This document shows positions 16,952-26,300 of a DNA stretch of 64,000 bases, one piece after another. The notes under the pieces are model-generated. The model was not told the DNA's origin, did not search any database, and saw nothing but the letters and a program-made list of their open reading frames with translations. Origin of the DNA: Phototrophicus methaneseepsis (GTDB lineage: Bacteria > Chloroflexota > Anaerolineae > Aggregatilineales > Phototrophicaceae); assembly GCF_015500095.1 (NCBI RefSeq), contig NZ_CP062983.1:3224001-3288000 (forward strand), given 5' to 3'. Position 1 is the stretch's first letter. Every line of letters starts with the position of its first letter. The translations under genes were made by a program, and so were the position numbers.

Positions 16952-18259
16952 ATGACTAAGAAGAGTACCCCACCCGATCCTTATGCTGCGTGGCGTTTTC
17001 CTGATTTTCGCCTTTTAATCGCTGGTCGCTTTGTGGCTCAGGTTGGCGAGATGATGGTCAGCGTGAGCGTCGGGTGGGAACTATATGAACGAACAAGTGA
17101 CCCGCTGGCCCTTGGTTTAGTCGGTCTGGTGCAGGTTATCCCTGTCATGCTGCTTTCGCTGCCTGGTGGTTATGTTGCTGACCGTTACGACCGGAAGCGC
17201 GTCACGTTGATATCACAGTTAGTGCTGGTTTTTTGTTCGCTGTTGCTGGCGCTAATTTCCTTTACACAAGGCTCATTGGTGGTCTTATATGTGATATTAG
17301 CCTTTATTGGTGCTGCACGTGCCTTTAATAATCCGGCAGAATCTGCTTTAACGCCCCAGGTCGTGCCAGAGGAAGTTTATCATAGCGCTATTGCATGGAG
17401 CTCAAGCGTTTGGCAGCTATCCTCCATTCTTGGGCCTTCGCTGGGTGGTTTCGTCATTGCCATCAGCGGTGCTGCGGGATGGGTGTATGTTTTGAATGCA
17501 GCCGCAGGTATGGTTCTGGTTGTCGCGCTGCTGTTTATCCGTAGTCGCCAGACTTCGTTTTCATCGCCAGATGAGCCACCGCTGCAATCGCTTATGGGTG
17601 GCCTGAAGTTTTTGCGCCATTCGCAGTTAGTCTTAGCGTCTATTACGCTGGATATGTTCGCTGTTTTGTTTGGTGGGGCGACGTTCCTACTGCCTGTATT
17701 TGCGCGTGATATCCTGCTAACCGATGCGACTGGGCTTGGAATTTTGCGGGCAGGTCCATCCATTGGTGCACTGATCATGGCCCTGTATATCGCACGGCGA
17801 CCCCCATTCCAACATGCTGGACGTACGTTATTGTTGGCGGTAGCCGGGTTTGGTATAGCAACGATTGTATTTGGAGTGTCGACATCTTTCTGGCTTTCGA
17901 TGGTGATGCTTATCTTGCTTGGTGCCCTGGATAATATCAGCGTGGTCATCCGGCATACGTTGGTACTGACCTACACACCCAATGAGATGCTTGGGCGCGT
18001 TGGTGCTGTCAACAGTGTGTTTATTGGTGCGTCCAATGAACTTGGTGGCTTTGAATCCGGTGTGGCTGCATCTTTATTGGGGCCAGTAGGCGCTGTGGTC
18101 TTTGGTGGCTTTGGAACCCTTGGCGTCGTCGGATTGATCACATGGTTATCACCTAAGCTACGTGCGCTTGGCGAAATTAAGCGAGAAAAAGGTCCTCAAG
18201 TTCCTGATGAGCAGGTCGAAACCGATCCGATTGCTGAAGTGCTATCGCCGGAGTTCTAG
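16952..18259 (+). CDS. MFS transporter (EntS/MefA-like exporter, 12 segments)
   Basis: The 435-residue protein has about 12 hydrophobic segments and the MFS family signature in the loop between segments 2 and 3, GGYVADRYDRKRVTLI, which is the G.LADR.GRR motif. The N-terminal start WRFPDFRLLIAGRFVAQVGEMMVSVSVGWELYERTSDPLALGLVG is typical of the MFS_3 / EntS branch that exports siderophores or drugs with proton motive force. The C-terminal tail is charged and cytoplasmic (REKGPQVPDEQVE). No siderophore or resistance gene is near, so the substrate is unknown. It is a single-gene unit with a hairpin after it. Confidence 0.88.
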   Translation: MTKKSTPPDPYAAWRFPDFRLLIAGRFVAQVGEMMVSVSVGWELYERTSDPLALGLVGLVQVIPVMLLSLPGGYVADRYDRKRVTLISQLVLVFCSLLLALISFTQGSLVVLYVILAFIGAARAFNNPAESALTPQVVPEEVYHSAIAWSSSVWQLSSILGPSLGGFVIAISGAAGWVYVLNAAAGMVLVVALLFIRSRQTSFSSPDEPPLQSLMGGLKFLRHSQLVLASITLDMFAVLFGGATFLLPVFARDILLTDATGLGILRAGPSIGALIMALYIARRPPFQHAGRTLLLAVAGFGIATIVFGVSTSFWLSMVMLILLGALDNISVVIRHTLVLTYTPNEMLGRVGAVNSVFIGASNELGGFESGVAASLLGPVGAVVFGGFGTLGVVGLITWLSPKLRALGEIKREKGPQVPDEQVETDPIAEVLSPEF

Positions 18260-18303
18260 TCGCAGTTTGTTTGACAAGACTCGCAATGATAGCGCTGTAA
18301 AAG

Positions 18304-18334
18304 AAAAGCCGTTGGCAGTTTGCTAACGGCTTTT
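18304..18334. terminator. Bidirectional intrinsic terminator
   Basis: AAAAGCCGTT and AACGGCTTTT pair around a short loop with GGCAG/CT at its base, giving A and T runs on both sides. It separates the convergent MFS gene and sugar-permease operon. Confidence 0.8.
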
Positions 18335-18377
18335 GAGGTCTTGGCGACTTTAGGGAAATTGCTATGATGGTTGCAAG

Positions 18378-19223
18378 TCAGGCTTTGACAGCACCAGCGG
18401 TCAGGCCTGCAATAAAGTAGCGCTGTACAAATACGAAGACAGCAATGACCGGGATCGACATCAACGTTGCCGCTGCCATGATCTCACCAAATGGCGTGGC
18501 ACTCCCAGCCGCTTGCGCTTCCATCCCTGCGACACCAACGGTCAACGTCATAGAAGTTTCGCCACGTAACACCATTAGCGGCCATAGGTAGCTGTTCCAG
18601 GCACTTAAAAAAGTGTAAATACCCAGTGCTGCTAAACCTGGCCGCAGGATTGGCAAGGCGATCTGCAAATAACTTCTGAACTCACCTGCGCCATCTAGGC
18701 GGGCTGCTTCCAACAATTCCGTGGGGATAGACAGTGCAAACTGCCGCATCAAGAAGATGCCAAAAGCAGGTGCAACCCAGGGAACGACCATCGCATACGG
18801 TGTGTTGACCCATCCGATCTGGCTCATCTGGATGAAAAGTGGAATCAGAATGAGCTGGAAAGGAATCAATGTGGAGCTGACGAGCAGCGCAAACAGGATG
18901 TTCTTCCCTCGGAAAGTGTATTTTGCAAATGCAAAGCCCGCTAGTGAGCAGAAGAACAGCGTGAGCAGCGTTTGTGCACCGGAATAGAGCACACTGTTCA
19001 GATACCAGTCTTCAAAGTACCACCCATCTAACAGGCTAGCATAGTTTGCAAGTGACCATGTTTCTGGTGGTAGCCAGGGGGGATAGCGAAAAATTTCCGA
19101 TGTGGATTTGAACGATGAATAGACCATCCATAGCAGCGGTGTTACGGTAATTAAAGCCCCGCTGATCACAACAATATGGAGGAGAATCACGCTTAATGGG
19201 TTGACGTGAGATTTACGTCGCAT
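18378..19223 (-). CDS. Carbohydrate ABC transporter permease (MalG/UgpE type)
   Basis: The 281-residue protein has six hydrophobic segments and the binding-protein-dependent transport signature near the C-terminus, LLEAARLDGAGEFRSYLQIALPILRPGLAAL, which is the EAA loop that docks on the ATPase. The N-terminal pattern VTPLLWMVYSSFKSTSEIFRYPPWLPP marks the MalG side of CUT1 sugar transporters. It lies downstream of the MalF-like permease with a gap of only 2 bases, so both are translated from one message. No ATPase gene is beside it; CUT1 systems often share one MsmK/UgpC-type ATPase encoded elsewhere. Confidence 0.93.
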   Translation of the reverse strand: MRRKSHVNPLSVILLHIVVISGALITVTPLLWMVYSSFKSTSEIFRYPPWLPPETWSLANYASLLDGWYFEDWYLNSVLYSGAQTLLTLFFCSLAGFAFAKYTFRGKNILFALLVSSTLIPFQLILIPLFIQMSQIGWVNTPYAMVVPWVAPAFGIFLMRQFALSIPTELLEAARLDGAGEFRSYLQIALPILRPGLAALGIYTFLSAWNSYLWPLMVLRGETSMTLTVGVAGMEAQAAGSATPFGEIMAAATLMSIPVIAVFVFVQRYFIAGLTAGAVKA

Positions 19224-19225
19224 GG

Positions 19226-20155
19226 TTAACTATCTCCTTCGTCTCTAAAGGCGCCAAAGAATCGCAGTTGGATGAATGAGAGCACAAAGACGACGAAGAA
19301 TAAGACGGTACCCACTGATGATGCGAAACCAAAGCGTAATCGTTCGAAACCGCGCTCATAGAGGTATTGGACGATGCTGAGGCTGGCATTTGCTGGTCCG
19401 CCTTCTGTTAAGATGCGCGGCTCGTCGAATATCTGGATGGCATTGAGCATAACGATAATGCTAACGAACAGGATAATGGGCCTCAACATCGGGATTGTGA
19501 CGTGGAAAAATTGCTGGATGGTCCCGGCTCCGTCAATCTCGGCAGCTTCGTAAAGTTCATATGGAATGCTTTGCAGCCCAGCTAAAAAGTAAATCGTAAT
19601 CAAGCCGATAGATCGCCAGCCAATAACGATAATGAGTGCTACTTTGACCCATGCTCGGTCCCCTAACCAGTCGATAGGCTCCAAGCCAAGGCCGATCAAT
19701 GGAACATTTAAAAGGCCGGAATTCTCATTAAGTAGGATCTGGAAAACGAGAGATGTCGCAACAGTAGATGTGACGACTGGCGTGAAGTACATAGCACGCC
19801 AGATATTTGCAAACCGGAGTGATTTGGAGTTGAGTAGTGTTGCCAGGATAAGCGCGATCGGCATCATGATGAAGACGCTCGCCGCCGTATAGATGAGGGT
19901 ATTTTGCGCTGCTTGCCAAAAGATGCCATCGCTGAAGATGCGCTGGTAATTGGCGATGCCCATCCATTCGACTTCTCCAATGCCGTTCCAACGAAATAGG
20001 CTGAGCGCTAGAGCGGCCACACTAGGGAACAGAAAGAAGATTCCAAAAAGTAAGAAGAACGGTGAGATAAAAATGTAGGGTGCAGAGCCATACTTCGAGA
20101 ATCGTTTTCGACGGGTGGCTTGCCCTGTCGGTGATATGGTGGTTGCGCTAGCCAT
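19226..20155 (-). CDS. Carbohydrate ABC transporter permease (MalF/UgpA type)
   Basis: About 310 residues with six to seven hydrophobic segments. The start RKRFSKYGSAPYIFISPFFLLFGIFFLFPSVAALALSLF and the EAA loop ELYEAAEIDGAGTIQQFFHVTIPMLRPIILF place it with MalF-side CUT1 permeases. It forms a heterodimer with the next gene product. The start I chose, ATG at 20155, has GGAG 8 bases upstream; an ATG 11 codons earlier lacks one. It follows the sugar-binding-protein gene after a strong hairpin, an arrangement that usually lowers permease expression relative to the binding protein. Confidence 0.92.
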   Translation of the reverse strand: MASATTISPTGQATRRKRFSKYGSAPYIFISPFFLLFGIFFLFPSVAALALSLFRWNGIGEVEWMGIANYQRIFSDGIFWQAAQNTLIYTAASVFIMMPIALILATLLNSKSLRFANIWRAMYFTPVVTSTVATSLVFQILLNENSGLLNVPLIGLGLEPIDWLGDRAWVKVALIIVIGWRSIGLITIYFLAGLQSIPYELYEAAEIDGAGTIQQFFHVTIPMLRPIILFVSIIVMLNAIQIFDEPRILTEGGPANASLSIVQYLYERGFERLRFGFASSVGTVLFFVVFVLSFIQLRFFGAFRDEGDS

Positions 20156-20276
20156 AGAATTATCTCCAAAAACTTTCTCTAGAAACACCGCAGGATAGGT
20201 TCCAAAGCCAGGAGGGACGTCGTAGAAAATGTGCTATGAAACTGCCCGATATGCTGCCTGGGACCCTCTGCTATGG

Positions 20277-20298
20277 GGCGGGGACGGTTGCCCCCGCC
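20277..20298 (-). promoter_or_regulatory. Hairpin between binding protein and permease genes
   Basis: GGCGGGG and CCCCGCC form a very GC-rich stem around an 8-base loop. On the minus strand no T run follows, so it is more likely a message-stabilising or partial-termination hairpin that keeps the binding-protein message abundant. On the plus strand it is followed by ATTTTTT after a short spacer. Confidence 0.6.
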
Positions 20299-20335
20299 TC
20301 ATATGATTTTTTACTGATAGCACTTTTTGACGTGT

Positions 20336-21622
20336 TTAGGAGTCGAAAGCGATTTCGTCCTCGACGATGTAGCCAACCTCATCAACAAAGGTCGCAGCAT
20401 CAATGTCACCATCGAAGAAGAGCGGCATACGTTCTGTGATGGCATCCATCCACACAGCGCGATATGGGCTTTGATACCAGACAGGTACTTCTGTTACGGT
20501 ATCGGCCCAGATGCGCCCGACCATCTGGCCGTCGTAGTAGGGGTCTTCGTAGCCAACGATGCTCTCATCTTCAAAGGCTTCCATCATGGTTGGGTAGTAA
20601 CCAATTTCCTGATAGCGCAAGACCTGGCCTTCATAGGTGAGGAAGCTGTATTCAATGAGGTCCCAAGCGAGGTCCTGGTGCTCACTCTGTTGAGAAACAG
20701 CGAAACCTGTACCGCCCCAAACACTCGTTGCGGTGCCATTGCCATCATCCCAAACAGGCATATGTGCAATGCGCCACTGCCCGGCCATATCTTCTGCCTG
20801 TGCTTTGAGGATGTAATCGCCGTACCAGTCTGGCATGATCGCGCCTGCATACTGGCCTTCTTTGTATGCTTCGATGGGCGTGGGGCCCCACATTTCGCTG
20901 GTTAAGAAGGTGCCAAACGCGCCATTATCCAGGCCGCGACGCCATAGATCGAGGACTTCCATAGCGATTGTGCGGTTCGGTTCTTCATCAAAGACGAAGT
21001 TGCCCTCAGCGTCAAACAGTTGGCCGCCACGTTGTAGGAAGTAGAACTGGAACATGCTGGCATCGTCAGAGACAAAGGCCAGATGTATGCCATTGGCAGA
21101 AGCTTGTTCGCCTGCAGCTAGGAATTCTTCCCAGGTTGTGGGTACTTCGATGCCAAGTTCTTCCAGAATGGCAGGCTGATAGTAGTATGCAACTGTCGAC
21201 AGCCCACTATCGACACCGTAGATGCCACCGTCGTAAGCGTATAGGGTCCAGCGACCTTCTGCGATGCGGTCGTAGTTATCGCCGATTTCATCCCTCAGAT
21301 TGACGAACGCATCTGCCAGGATGCCATCCCGCATATAGCGTGGGAACTGGCCCTGTTCAATGCCGAGGATGTCCGGGATTGGTTCACCTGCTGCCAGGTT
21401 GGATAGCACCACCGTATCTACATCGGAAACTGTCTGGAAGTCGAACGTAAAGTTGATATCGGGATAGTTCTCTTTCCATTCTTCAGCACGGGCACTGAAG
21501 AAATCGACATAAAGACTATCATGGGTCCATAACGTCAGCGTAACATCTTCCTGCGCGGCAACCCCAGGTATGAAAAGGGCACATAAGAATACAATCAATA
21601 AAGCTGTTCTGGTGCGATACAT
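20336..21622 (-). CDS. Extracellular sugar-binding protein (CUT1, SBP family 1)
   Basis: The 428-residue protein has a signal peptide (about residues 1-23, TALLIVFLCALFIPGVAAQ) and then the family 1 solute-binding fold: VTLTLWTHDSLYVDFFSARAEEWKENYPDINFTF, EPIPDILGIEQGQFPRYM, GVDSGLSTVAYYYQPAILEELGIEVPTTWEEFLAAGE, and VWGGTGFAVSQQSEHQDLAWDLIEYSFL. These are the standard landmarks of CUT1 binding proteins for oligosaccharides. Export past the membrane places it as the capture subunit of the two following permeases. The GH42 gene upstream suggests a beta-galactoside as ligand, an inference from neighbourhood. Confidence 0.93.
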   Translation of the reverse strand: MYRTRTALLIVFLCALFIPGVAAQEDVTLTLWTHDSLYVDFFSARAEEWKENYPDINFTFDFQTVSDVDTVVLSNLAAGEPIPDILGIEQGQFPRYMRDGILADAFVNLRDEIGDNYDRIAEGRWTLYAYDGGIYGVDSGLSTVAYYYQPAILEELGIEVPTTWEEFLAAGEQASANGIHLAFVSDDASMFQFYFLQRGGQLFDAEGNFVFDEEPNRTIAMEVLDLWRRGLDNGAFGTFLTSEMWGPTPIEAYKEGQYAGAIMPDWYGDYILKAQAEDMAGQWRIAHMPVWDDGNGTATSVWGGTGFAVSQQSEHQDLAWDLIEYSFLTYEGQVLRYQEIGYYPTMMEAFEDESIVGYEDPYYDGQMVGRIWADTVTEVPVWYQSPYRAVWMDAITERMPLFFDGDIDAATFVDEVGYIVEDEIAFDS

Positions 21623-21700
21623 TGAAATAGCTCCTATATTTTTTACAAAAGGACTTTGGCAATGGGTTAAAAACGCTGCTTTTTCGTGTGCTCCTCCTTT

Positions 21701-23782
21701 CTACTTTGCTTGAACGATAATCTTGACATCCCAGGCTCCGAGTTCGAGCGTGTCGCTCTCGGAGATTGAGACATTCGCTAAAAGATCTTTGCCGCCCCCA
21801 GGAATCGCTGGCAGGGTTTGCGGCGTCCACGACCAGTTGGTGAAGAACAAAAGTCGTTCTCCGCTGGTGGCCGTTGTTGAGGTGACGCGCACAGTTGTGG
21901 GCAGGCCTTCAATGACAGGATCGATACCAGCTTTGTTCATCGTCCAGGCCGCAAGTGCTTCGCCAAGGGGCATATTCGGCAGCGTACCGCAATAGGTCAC
22001 GCGCCCTTTACCAACGACTTTGGTCACAATTGCAGGGAACTGCCCAAAGTGCGGATGCTGATACGTAGCGAGGGCCTCAGCGGATTCAAGTTCCAGACCA
22101 TCGGCCCAGGCTGTCGCCGCTGCGCCTTCTGGCAGGTCAAGTCCTTCACCTTTGACGAGGACTTCCTTCATAAGATTGCTGTATTCCTGGTAGCTAGCCC
22201 CAACCGCGTCTCGTAAGATACCTGGTGCGACAGCCCATCGTGCACGAGCGAATTCATCGCCATAGCCGCTGCGGAACGTGAGCAGCAGATGGCCGCCATT
22301 TTTCGCGTAAGCTACCAGTCGTTCCAATAGCGCATCATCGGCAGCGTAGAGTGCAGGTACCACCAGGAGCGGATATTTCTCAAATTCTTGCTCAGGATGG
22401 ACGATAGCTGTCTGTGCGTTCACGTTGAAGTACATGCGGTAGAAATTATCGAAGACGCGCTCATAGGTGAGTGGATCGGGATTTCCTGTGCCCGGTTGTG
22501 AGAGCGCTGGCATGTAGGATAGGGCGTACTTGCTATCTTCATGATAGAGAAAGCCCACATCTGCCTGCGTGCTTAGATCCGTGAGAATATCGCTATGAGC
22601 GATGAGTTCAGCCCCAATCTGCTCAAATTCTCTACCGATGCGGCCTTTTTCTAGACTGTGACCGAGGACACCACCCCAGTAAGTTTCGAAACCATAGTGC
22701 AGGGTATGCCAGTGCCAGTAAGCGACCATATTGGCTCCCTTGCTAATGAAGGTATAAACTGCCTGTCGGAGTTGACCTTCATAGCCGGGATAGTTGGTCG
22801 AGGATCCGCCAATGCTGTTGGCGTTGAGTTCGGTAATCAGGAAGTTCTGTTCTTTGGCCCCACGTGCCCAATCGCCGTTGAGGAAAATTTGCGACACGCC
22901 GACATGATCTTGACGTGAGGTCATCCATTCCGGGCCAATGGTATCTGTATCATTTTGGGGGTCGAGTTCCAGGCCGGACTGCGTCACATGATAGGGATTG
23001 ATGGCGACGATATCGAGTGATTTTGAAATATCGAAGACGTTAGCTTCAGGGCGGCTATATGCGCCGACAAAGCACTGGGTGATGAATTGATCTGGACGGG
23101 CATACTCACGAACAATTTGGGCTTCCCAATCCAATAGATCCGTCACTAACTGCGATTGGAAACGCCGCCAGTCGAGATCATAGCCAGGGGTGGAATTGCC
23201 ATCGGGCTTCCATAGTTCATCCCATTCATTGATGCGATGTGACCAGTACGTTAGTCCCCAAACTTCATTGAGATTGTCAACAGTTTTGTATTTATCCTTG
23301 AGATACCAGAGAAATTTTTGGAATACATCCGGGTTATGGAGTTGACCGCTGCTTGTTTCATTATCAATTTGATAGCCGATGATGGCCGGATGCGAGGCGT
23401 AATGACTGATCAGCTTCCGGATGACTCGTTCAGCATAATAACGAAAAGCTGGGTGTGCATGATTCATGTTTTGGCGGTAACCGTAAGGCACATATGTCCC
23501 TGAGTGATGCTGTGCCATGACTTCTGGATGTTTTTTCGCCATCCAGGGGGGAATTGCATAGGTTGGTGTGCCGAAGATGACTTTGATGTCAGCAGCATGC
23601 ATCGCGTCGATAACGCGATCCATCCAGTCAAGTTTGAAGACGCCGTCTTCGGGTTCCCAGCTATACCAGGTTGATTCACCCAGACGAACAACTGTGAGAT
23701 TCATCTCCTTCATCAGGTCGATGTCTTGCTCCAGCCGTTCATAAGGCTGGTATTCGTGATAATAAGCCGCGCCATAAAGCAT
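21701..23782 (-). CDS. GH42 beta-galactosidase
   Basis: At 693 residues this matches GH42 in length and order. The barrel opens with LYGAAYYHEYQPYERLEQDIDLMKEMNLTVVRLGESTWYSWEPEDG. The acid/base Glu lies in IIGYQIDNETSSGQ and the nucleophile Glu in NFLITELNANSIGG. The trimerisation domain follows (LLVVPALYAADDALLERLVAYAKNGGHLLLTFRSG) and then the small C-terminal beta domain. The enzyme splits terminal beta-galactose from oligosaccharides; it has no signal peptide, so it acts on sugar brought in by the adjacent ABC cassette. A divided inverted repeat lies in its upstream region and a LacI-type gene precedes it in the same direction. Confidence 0.95.
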   Translation of the reverse strand: MLYGAAYYHEYQPYERLEQDIDLMKEMNLTVVRLGESTWYSWEPEDGVFKLDWMDRVIDAMHAADIKVIFGTPTYAIPPWMAKKHPEVMAQHHSGTYVPYGYRQNMNHAHPAFRYYAERVIRKLISHYASHPAIIGYQIDNETSSGQLHNPDVFQKFLWYLKDKYKTVDNLNEVWGLTYWSHRINEWDELWKPDGNSTPGYDLDWRRFQSQLVTDLLDWEAQIVREYARPDQFITQCFVGAYSRPEANVFDISKSLDIVAINPYHVTQSGLELDPQNDTDTIGPEWMTSRQDHVGVSQIFLNGDWARGAKEQNFLITELNANSIGGSSTNYPGYEGQLRQAVYTFISKGANMVAYWHWHTLHYGFETYWGGVLGHSLEKGRIGREFEQIGAELIAHSDILTDLSTQADVGFLYHEDSKYALSYMPALSQPGTGNPDPLTYERVFDNFYRMYFNVNAQTAIVHPEQEFEKYPLLVVPALYAADDALLERLVAYAKNGGHLLLTFRSGYGDEFARARWAVAPGILRDAVGASYQEYSNLMKEVLVKGEGLDLPEGAAATAWADGLELESAEALATYQHPHFGQFPAIVTKVVGKGRVTYCGTLPNMPLGEALAAWTMNKAGIDPVIEGLPTTVRVTSTTATSGERLLFFTNWSWTPQTLPAIPGGGKDLLANVSISESDTLELGAWDVKIIVQAK

Positions 23783-23810
23783 AAGCAGAAGCTCCTAGGA
23801 TGATGAATGA

Positions 23811-23849
23811 TGTGTTTGAACTACAACAATACAATGTAGTTTGAACACA
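23811..23849. promoter_or_regulatory. Divided inverted repeat before the GH42 gene
   Basis: TGTGTTTGAACTACA and TGTAGTTTGAACACA are inverted relative to each other with two central mismatches and 9 bases between. Each arm also contains GTTTGAAC. It sits 29 bases upstream of the GH42 start and would be a natural site for the LacI-family regulator encoded next door. Confidence 0.5.
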
Positions 23850-23982
23850 ATTTTCAGTTATAATTGCAAGGTCCATGTTGTCTCGGCAGTTTGTTTGGTG
23901 ATTTGGCGGTCCCCTACATCCGTCGAGATTGGCATGGACATCTCAAAATAAGCATGTCGCGCTATAAACGATCGTTATCCTC

Positions 23983-25017
23983 TTACACGCGCCTCCTTGT
24001 ACTTTGCCGTATAATCAGCTCCGGGCAAAATTCGACAATTTCCGGCGGGGCGATGTTCTCCTGCTTGATATTCGCTTCAATCATCATGACAGCGGCTTTT
24101 ACCATCGCTGCACCATACTGTGCAAAAGGTTGATGAAGTGTCGTCAAGGCGGGGTACATATGCTTGGCTTCCGGCATATCGTCGTATCCAAGTACGCCCA
24201 TTTGCTGCGGAATCTGGATGCCGCGCTCGTGAAGTAAGTTCAATGCTCCCATTGCCATTTTGTCATTGGTAGCAAAGACTGCATCCATCTCAGGGAACGT
24301 CTCCAATAGGTGCGCTGTCGCCTGGTAGCCGCTATCAGCGCTCCAATCACCCTGAGCGATTTGACGATCTTCTGCCGGAAGGCCATGCTCATGGAGGCAG
24401 GCTCGCCAACCTTCCAGCCGCTTCATAGAAAGATGCCAGCTAGGTGGCCCCGCGATGATCCCAATATTCTGATAACCTTCGTCCAGTAGATGCTGGATAC
24501 CATTAATGGCTGCTTTTTTTTGCAGCACATCAATCACGGTCGGAATGCCCAGTATTTTATTTTCCATTGTGATGATCGGAATCGAAGCTAATAACGAGTT
24601 GTTTTCCATAAATTCCGCATTGACCCACGTCCTGGAAAACTCCCAGATAATAGCATCTGGCTGTCGAGCGAGTAGATTGCGTAGATGCGTTTCTACATCA
24701 CTTCGATGGTCGTCATGAACGAGGTAGGGCAGGAGGCGATAGCCAGCATCATGTGCGCCTTTATCAATAGCCAGCAGCATGGAAAGTGGTCCGAAGTCAT
24801 GTAACTGGGAACTGATGAGGCCAATGGTATGTGTCTGGCGAGCACTGAGGCTTTTTGCGAGGGCGTTTGGCTGGTAGTCCAGGCGATCAATAATTGCCTG
24901 GACTCGCTTGCGAGTCGCAATAGCGACGTCGGGATTATTATTCACGACGCGGGAAACAGTCTGTTTAGAGACTCCTGCTTCTCTGGCAATATCTGCAAGC
25001 GTAATCTTATAAACCAC
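23983..25017 (-). CDS. LacI-family transcriptional regulator
   Basis: The 344-residue protein starts with the LacI helix-turn-helix and hinge: ITLADIAREAGVSKQTVSRVVNNNPDVAIATRKRVQAIIDRLDYQPNALAKSLSARQTHTIGLI. The recognition helix carries KQTVSRVVNN and the hinge has the YxPN.LAK pattern that inserts into the minor groove. The rest is a type I periplasmic-binding fold (DFGPLSMLLAIDKGAHDAGY, AVFATNDKMAMGALNLLHERGIQIPQQMGVLGYDD) that binds a sugar effector. It lies directly upstream of the GH42 gene on the same strand, so it probably controls the galactoside cassette. A 12-base palindrome just upstream of its own start suggests autoregulation. Confidence 0.93.
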   Translation of the reverse strand: MVYKITLADIAREAGVSKQTVSRVVNNNPDVAIATRKRVQAIIDRLDYQPNALAKSLSARQTHTIGLISSQLHDFGPLSMLLAIDKGAHDAGYRLLPYLVHDDHRSDVETHLRNLLARQPDAIIWEFSRTWVNAEFMENNSLLASIPIITMENKILGIPTVIDVLQKKAAINGIQHLLDEGYQNIGIIAGPPSWHLSMKRLEGWRACLHEHGLPAEDRQIAQGDWSADSGYQATAHLLETFPEMDAVFATNDKMAMGALNLLHERGIQIPQQMGVLGYDDMPEAKHMYPALTTLHQPFAQYGAAMVKAAVMMIEANIKQENIAPPEIVEFCPELIIRQSTRRRV

Positions 25018-25067
25018 TTTTCAAGACCAAATCAACTTCTAAATTAAGCATTTTTATGTTATGGTAT

Positions 25068-25086
25068 CGGTACCGTTACCGGTAAC
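25068..25086. promoter_or_regulatory. LacI-type operator upstream of the regulator gene
   Basis: GTTACCGGTAAC is a perfect 12-base palindrome with the central CG typical of LacI-family sites, and CGGTACCG, an 8-base palindrome, overlaps its left edge. The pair sits about 50 bases upstream of the LacI-family gene start on the minus strand. Confidence 0.6.
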
Positions 25087-25279
25087 AATTGCTCAAAGCA
25101 TACAAGATTTGCTGTGACATGTCAAACAACTCGTCTGGAAAGTTTGGGGATTCCTAAAGTAGGACGATAACATCAATCTTCAAATGTTTACTGCATGATA
25201 TGGCAACATGCTCGGTATAAGTTTCTACGGATTGAAACTGTGATGTTGTGTATTTCTCCTTTTTTGGACGAGAAATCTG

Positions 25280-26224
25280 TCATTCCGGATTTTCATCCAT
25301 TGTTTCTTTTAGTTGTTGGATGTCTCTTATAGGCGGTATACCAAAGAGGCTCTTATACTCTCGGCTAAAGTATGATGCATCATTGTATCCCACCCGATAA
25401 GCCGCACTCGTTGCGTCGAGGTCTTCGCCTAACATTAGGCGACGTGCTTCCTGCAGTCGCAGGCGCTTCTGGAATTGTAGCGGGCTCATAGCGGTTACTG
25501 CTTTAAAATGTTGATGAAAACTTGAAACACTCATGCCCATCTCTTGGGCGAGGTCCTCAATACGAAGTGATTGATCAAAATCTTGGCGAAGGCGTTCAAT
25601 AGCTCTGGCGATTTGCGGCGTATAGCTCCCTGAGACCGTTAGATGACACAATCTGCCGCCCTGATCGCCCATCAGGAGACGATAAATAATTTCTCGTGTG
25701 ATCAGCGGTTTAAGAACTCTGCCATGTTGAGGCGTTTCTATAAGCCGGACAAGTCGTATCACTGCCTCCATGAGATCTGCATCTAGAGGACTGACGTCAA
25801 TTGCACGGACATCGGCATTGCCAGATGGTGCCATATAGCCCGCCTCAACCAGAACTGAGCCAACAATATTTGGGTCTAGTCCTAGCCGAAAGCTGAGATA
25901 TGGCTTTTCCTTTGATGCTTCTAGAACTTGACTGACACGAGGTAATTCAATTGTCGCCAGGAAGTAGTTGAAGGGATCATATTGATAACGATTGTCTCCG
26001 ACAAATATCGCTTTGCTCCCCTGCGCAATGATACACAGAGATGGCTCTAGCACACTGTGAAGCTTTTCCATCGGAGTTGACAATCGGCCAAGATGAACAC
26101 CCTGAATAGGTTCACAAACGCCATCTGTAGGCATTGCTCGCATAATTCGTTCAATCAATTCCATACGACTCGACAGCATTCGTTGTTCCTCATATGCTGT
26201 TTGCCGATGGTTTGTGCCGTCCAT
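25280..26224 (-). CDS. AraC-family regulator with AraC_N (cupin) domain
   Basis: The 314-residue protein joins an AraC-type N-terminal domain (CEPIQGVHLGRLSTPMEKLHSVLEPSLCIIAQGSKAIFVGDNRYQYDPFNYFLATIELP, residues about 35-95) to a C-terminal pair of helix-turn-helices (RIEDLAQEMGMSVSSFHQHFKAVTAMSPLQFQKRLRLQEARRLML and ATSAAYRVGYNDASYFSREYKSLFGIPP). Proteins with this N-terminal domain commonly stand beside oxidoreductase genes, as here. It is divergent from a cupin / alcohol dehydrogenase / aldo-keto reductase run and the shared spacer contains repeated half-sites. The effector is unknown. Confidence 0.92.
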   Translation of the reverse strand: MDGTNHRQTAYEEQRMLSSRMELIERIMRAMPTDGVCEPIQGVHLGRLSTPMEKLHSVLEPSLCIIAQGSKAIFVGDNRYQYDPFNYFLATIELPRVSQVLEASKEKPYLSFRLGLDPNIVGSVLVEAGYMAPSGNADVRAIDVSPLDADLMEAVIRLVRLIETPQHGRVLKPLITREIIYRLLMGDQGGRLCHLTVSGSYTPQIARAIERLRQDFDQSLRIEDLAQEMGMSVSSFHQHFKAVTAMSPLQFQKRLRLQEARRLMLGEDLDATSAAYRVGYNDASYFSREYKSLFGIPPIRDIQQLKETMDENPE

Positions 26225-26300
26225 AAGAATCCTTCATGTTATCTACCAGAAGCTTGAGAGAATTATACGGCCAATTTGGATCATTATCCGCGCATAACAC

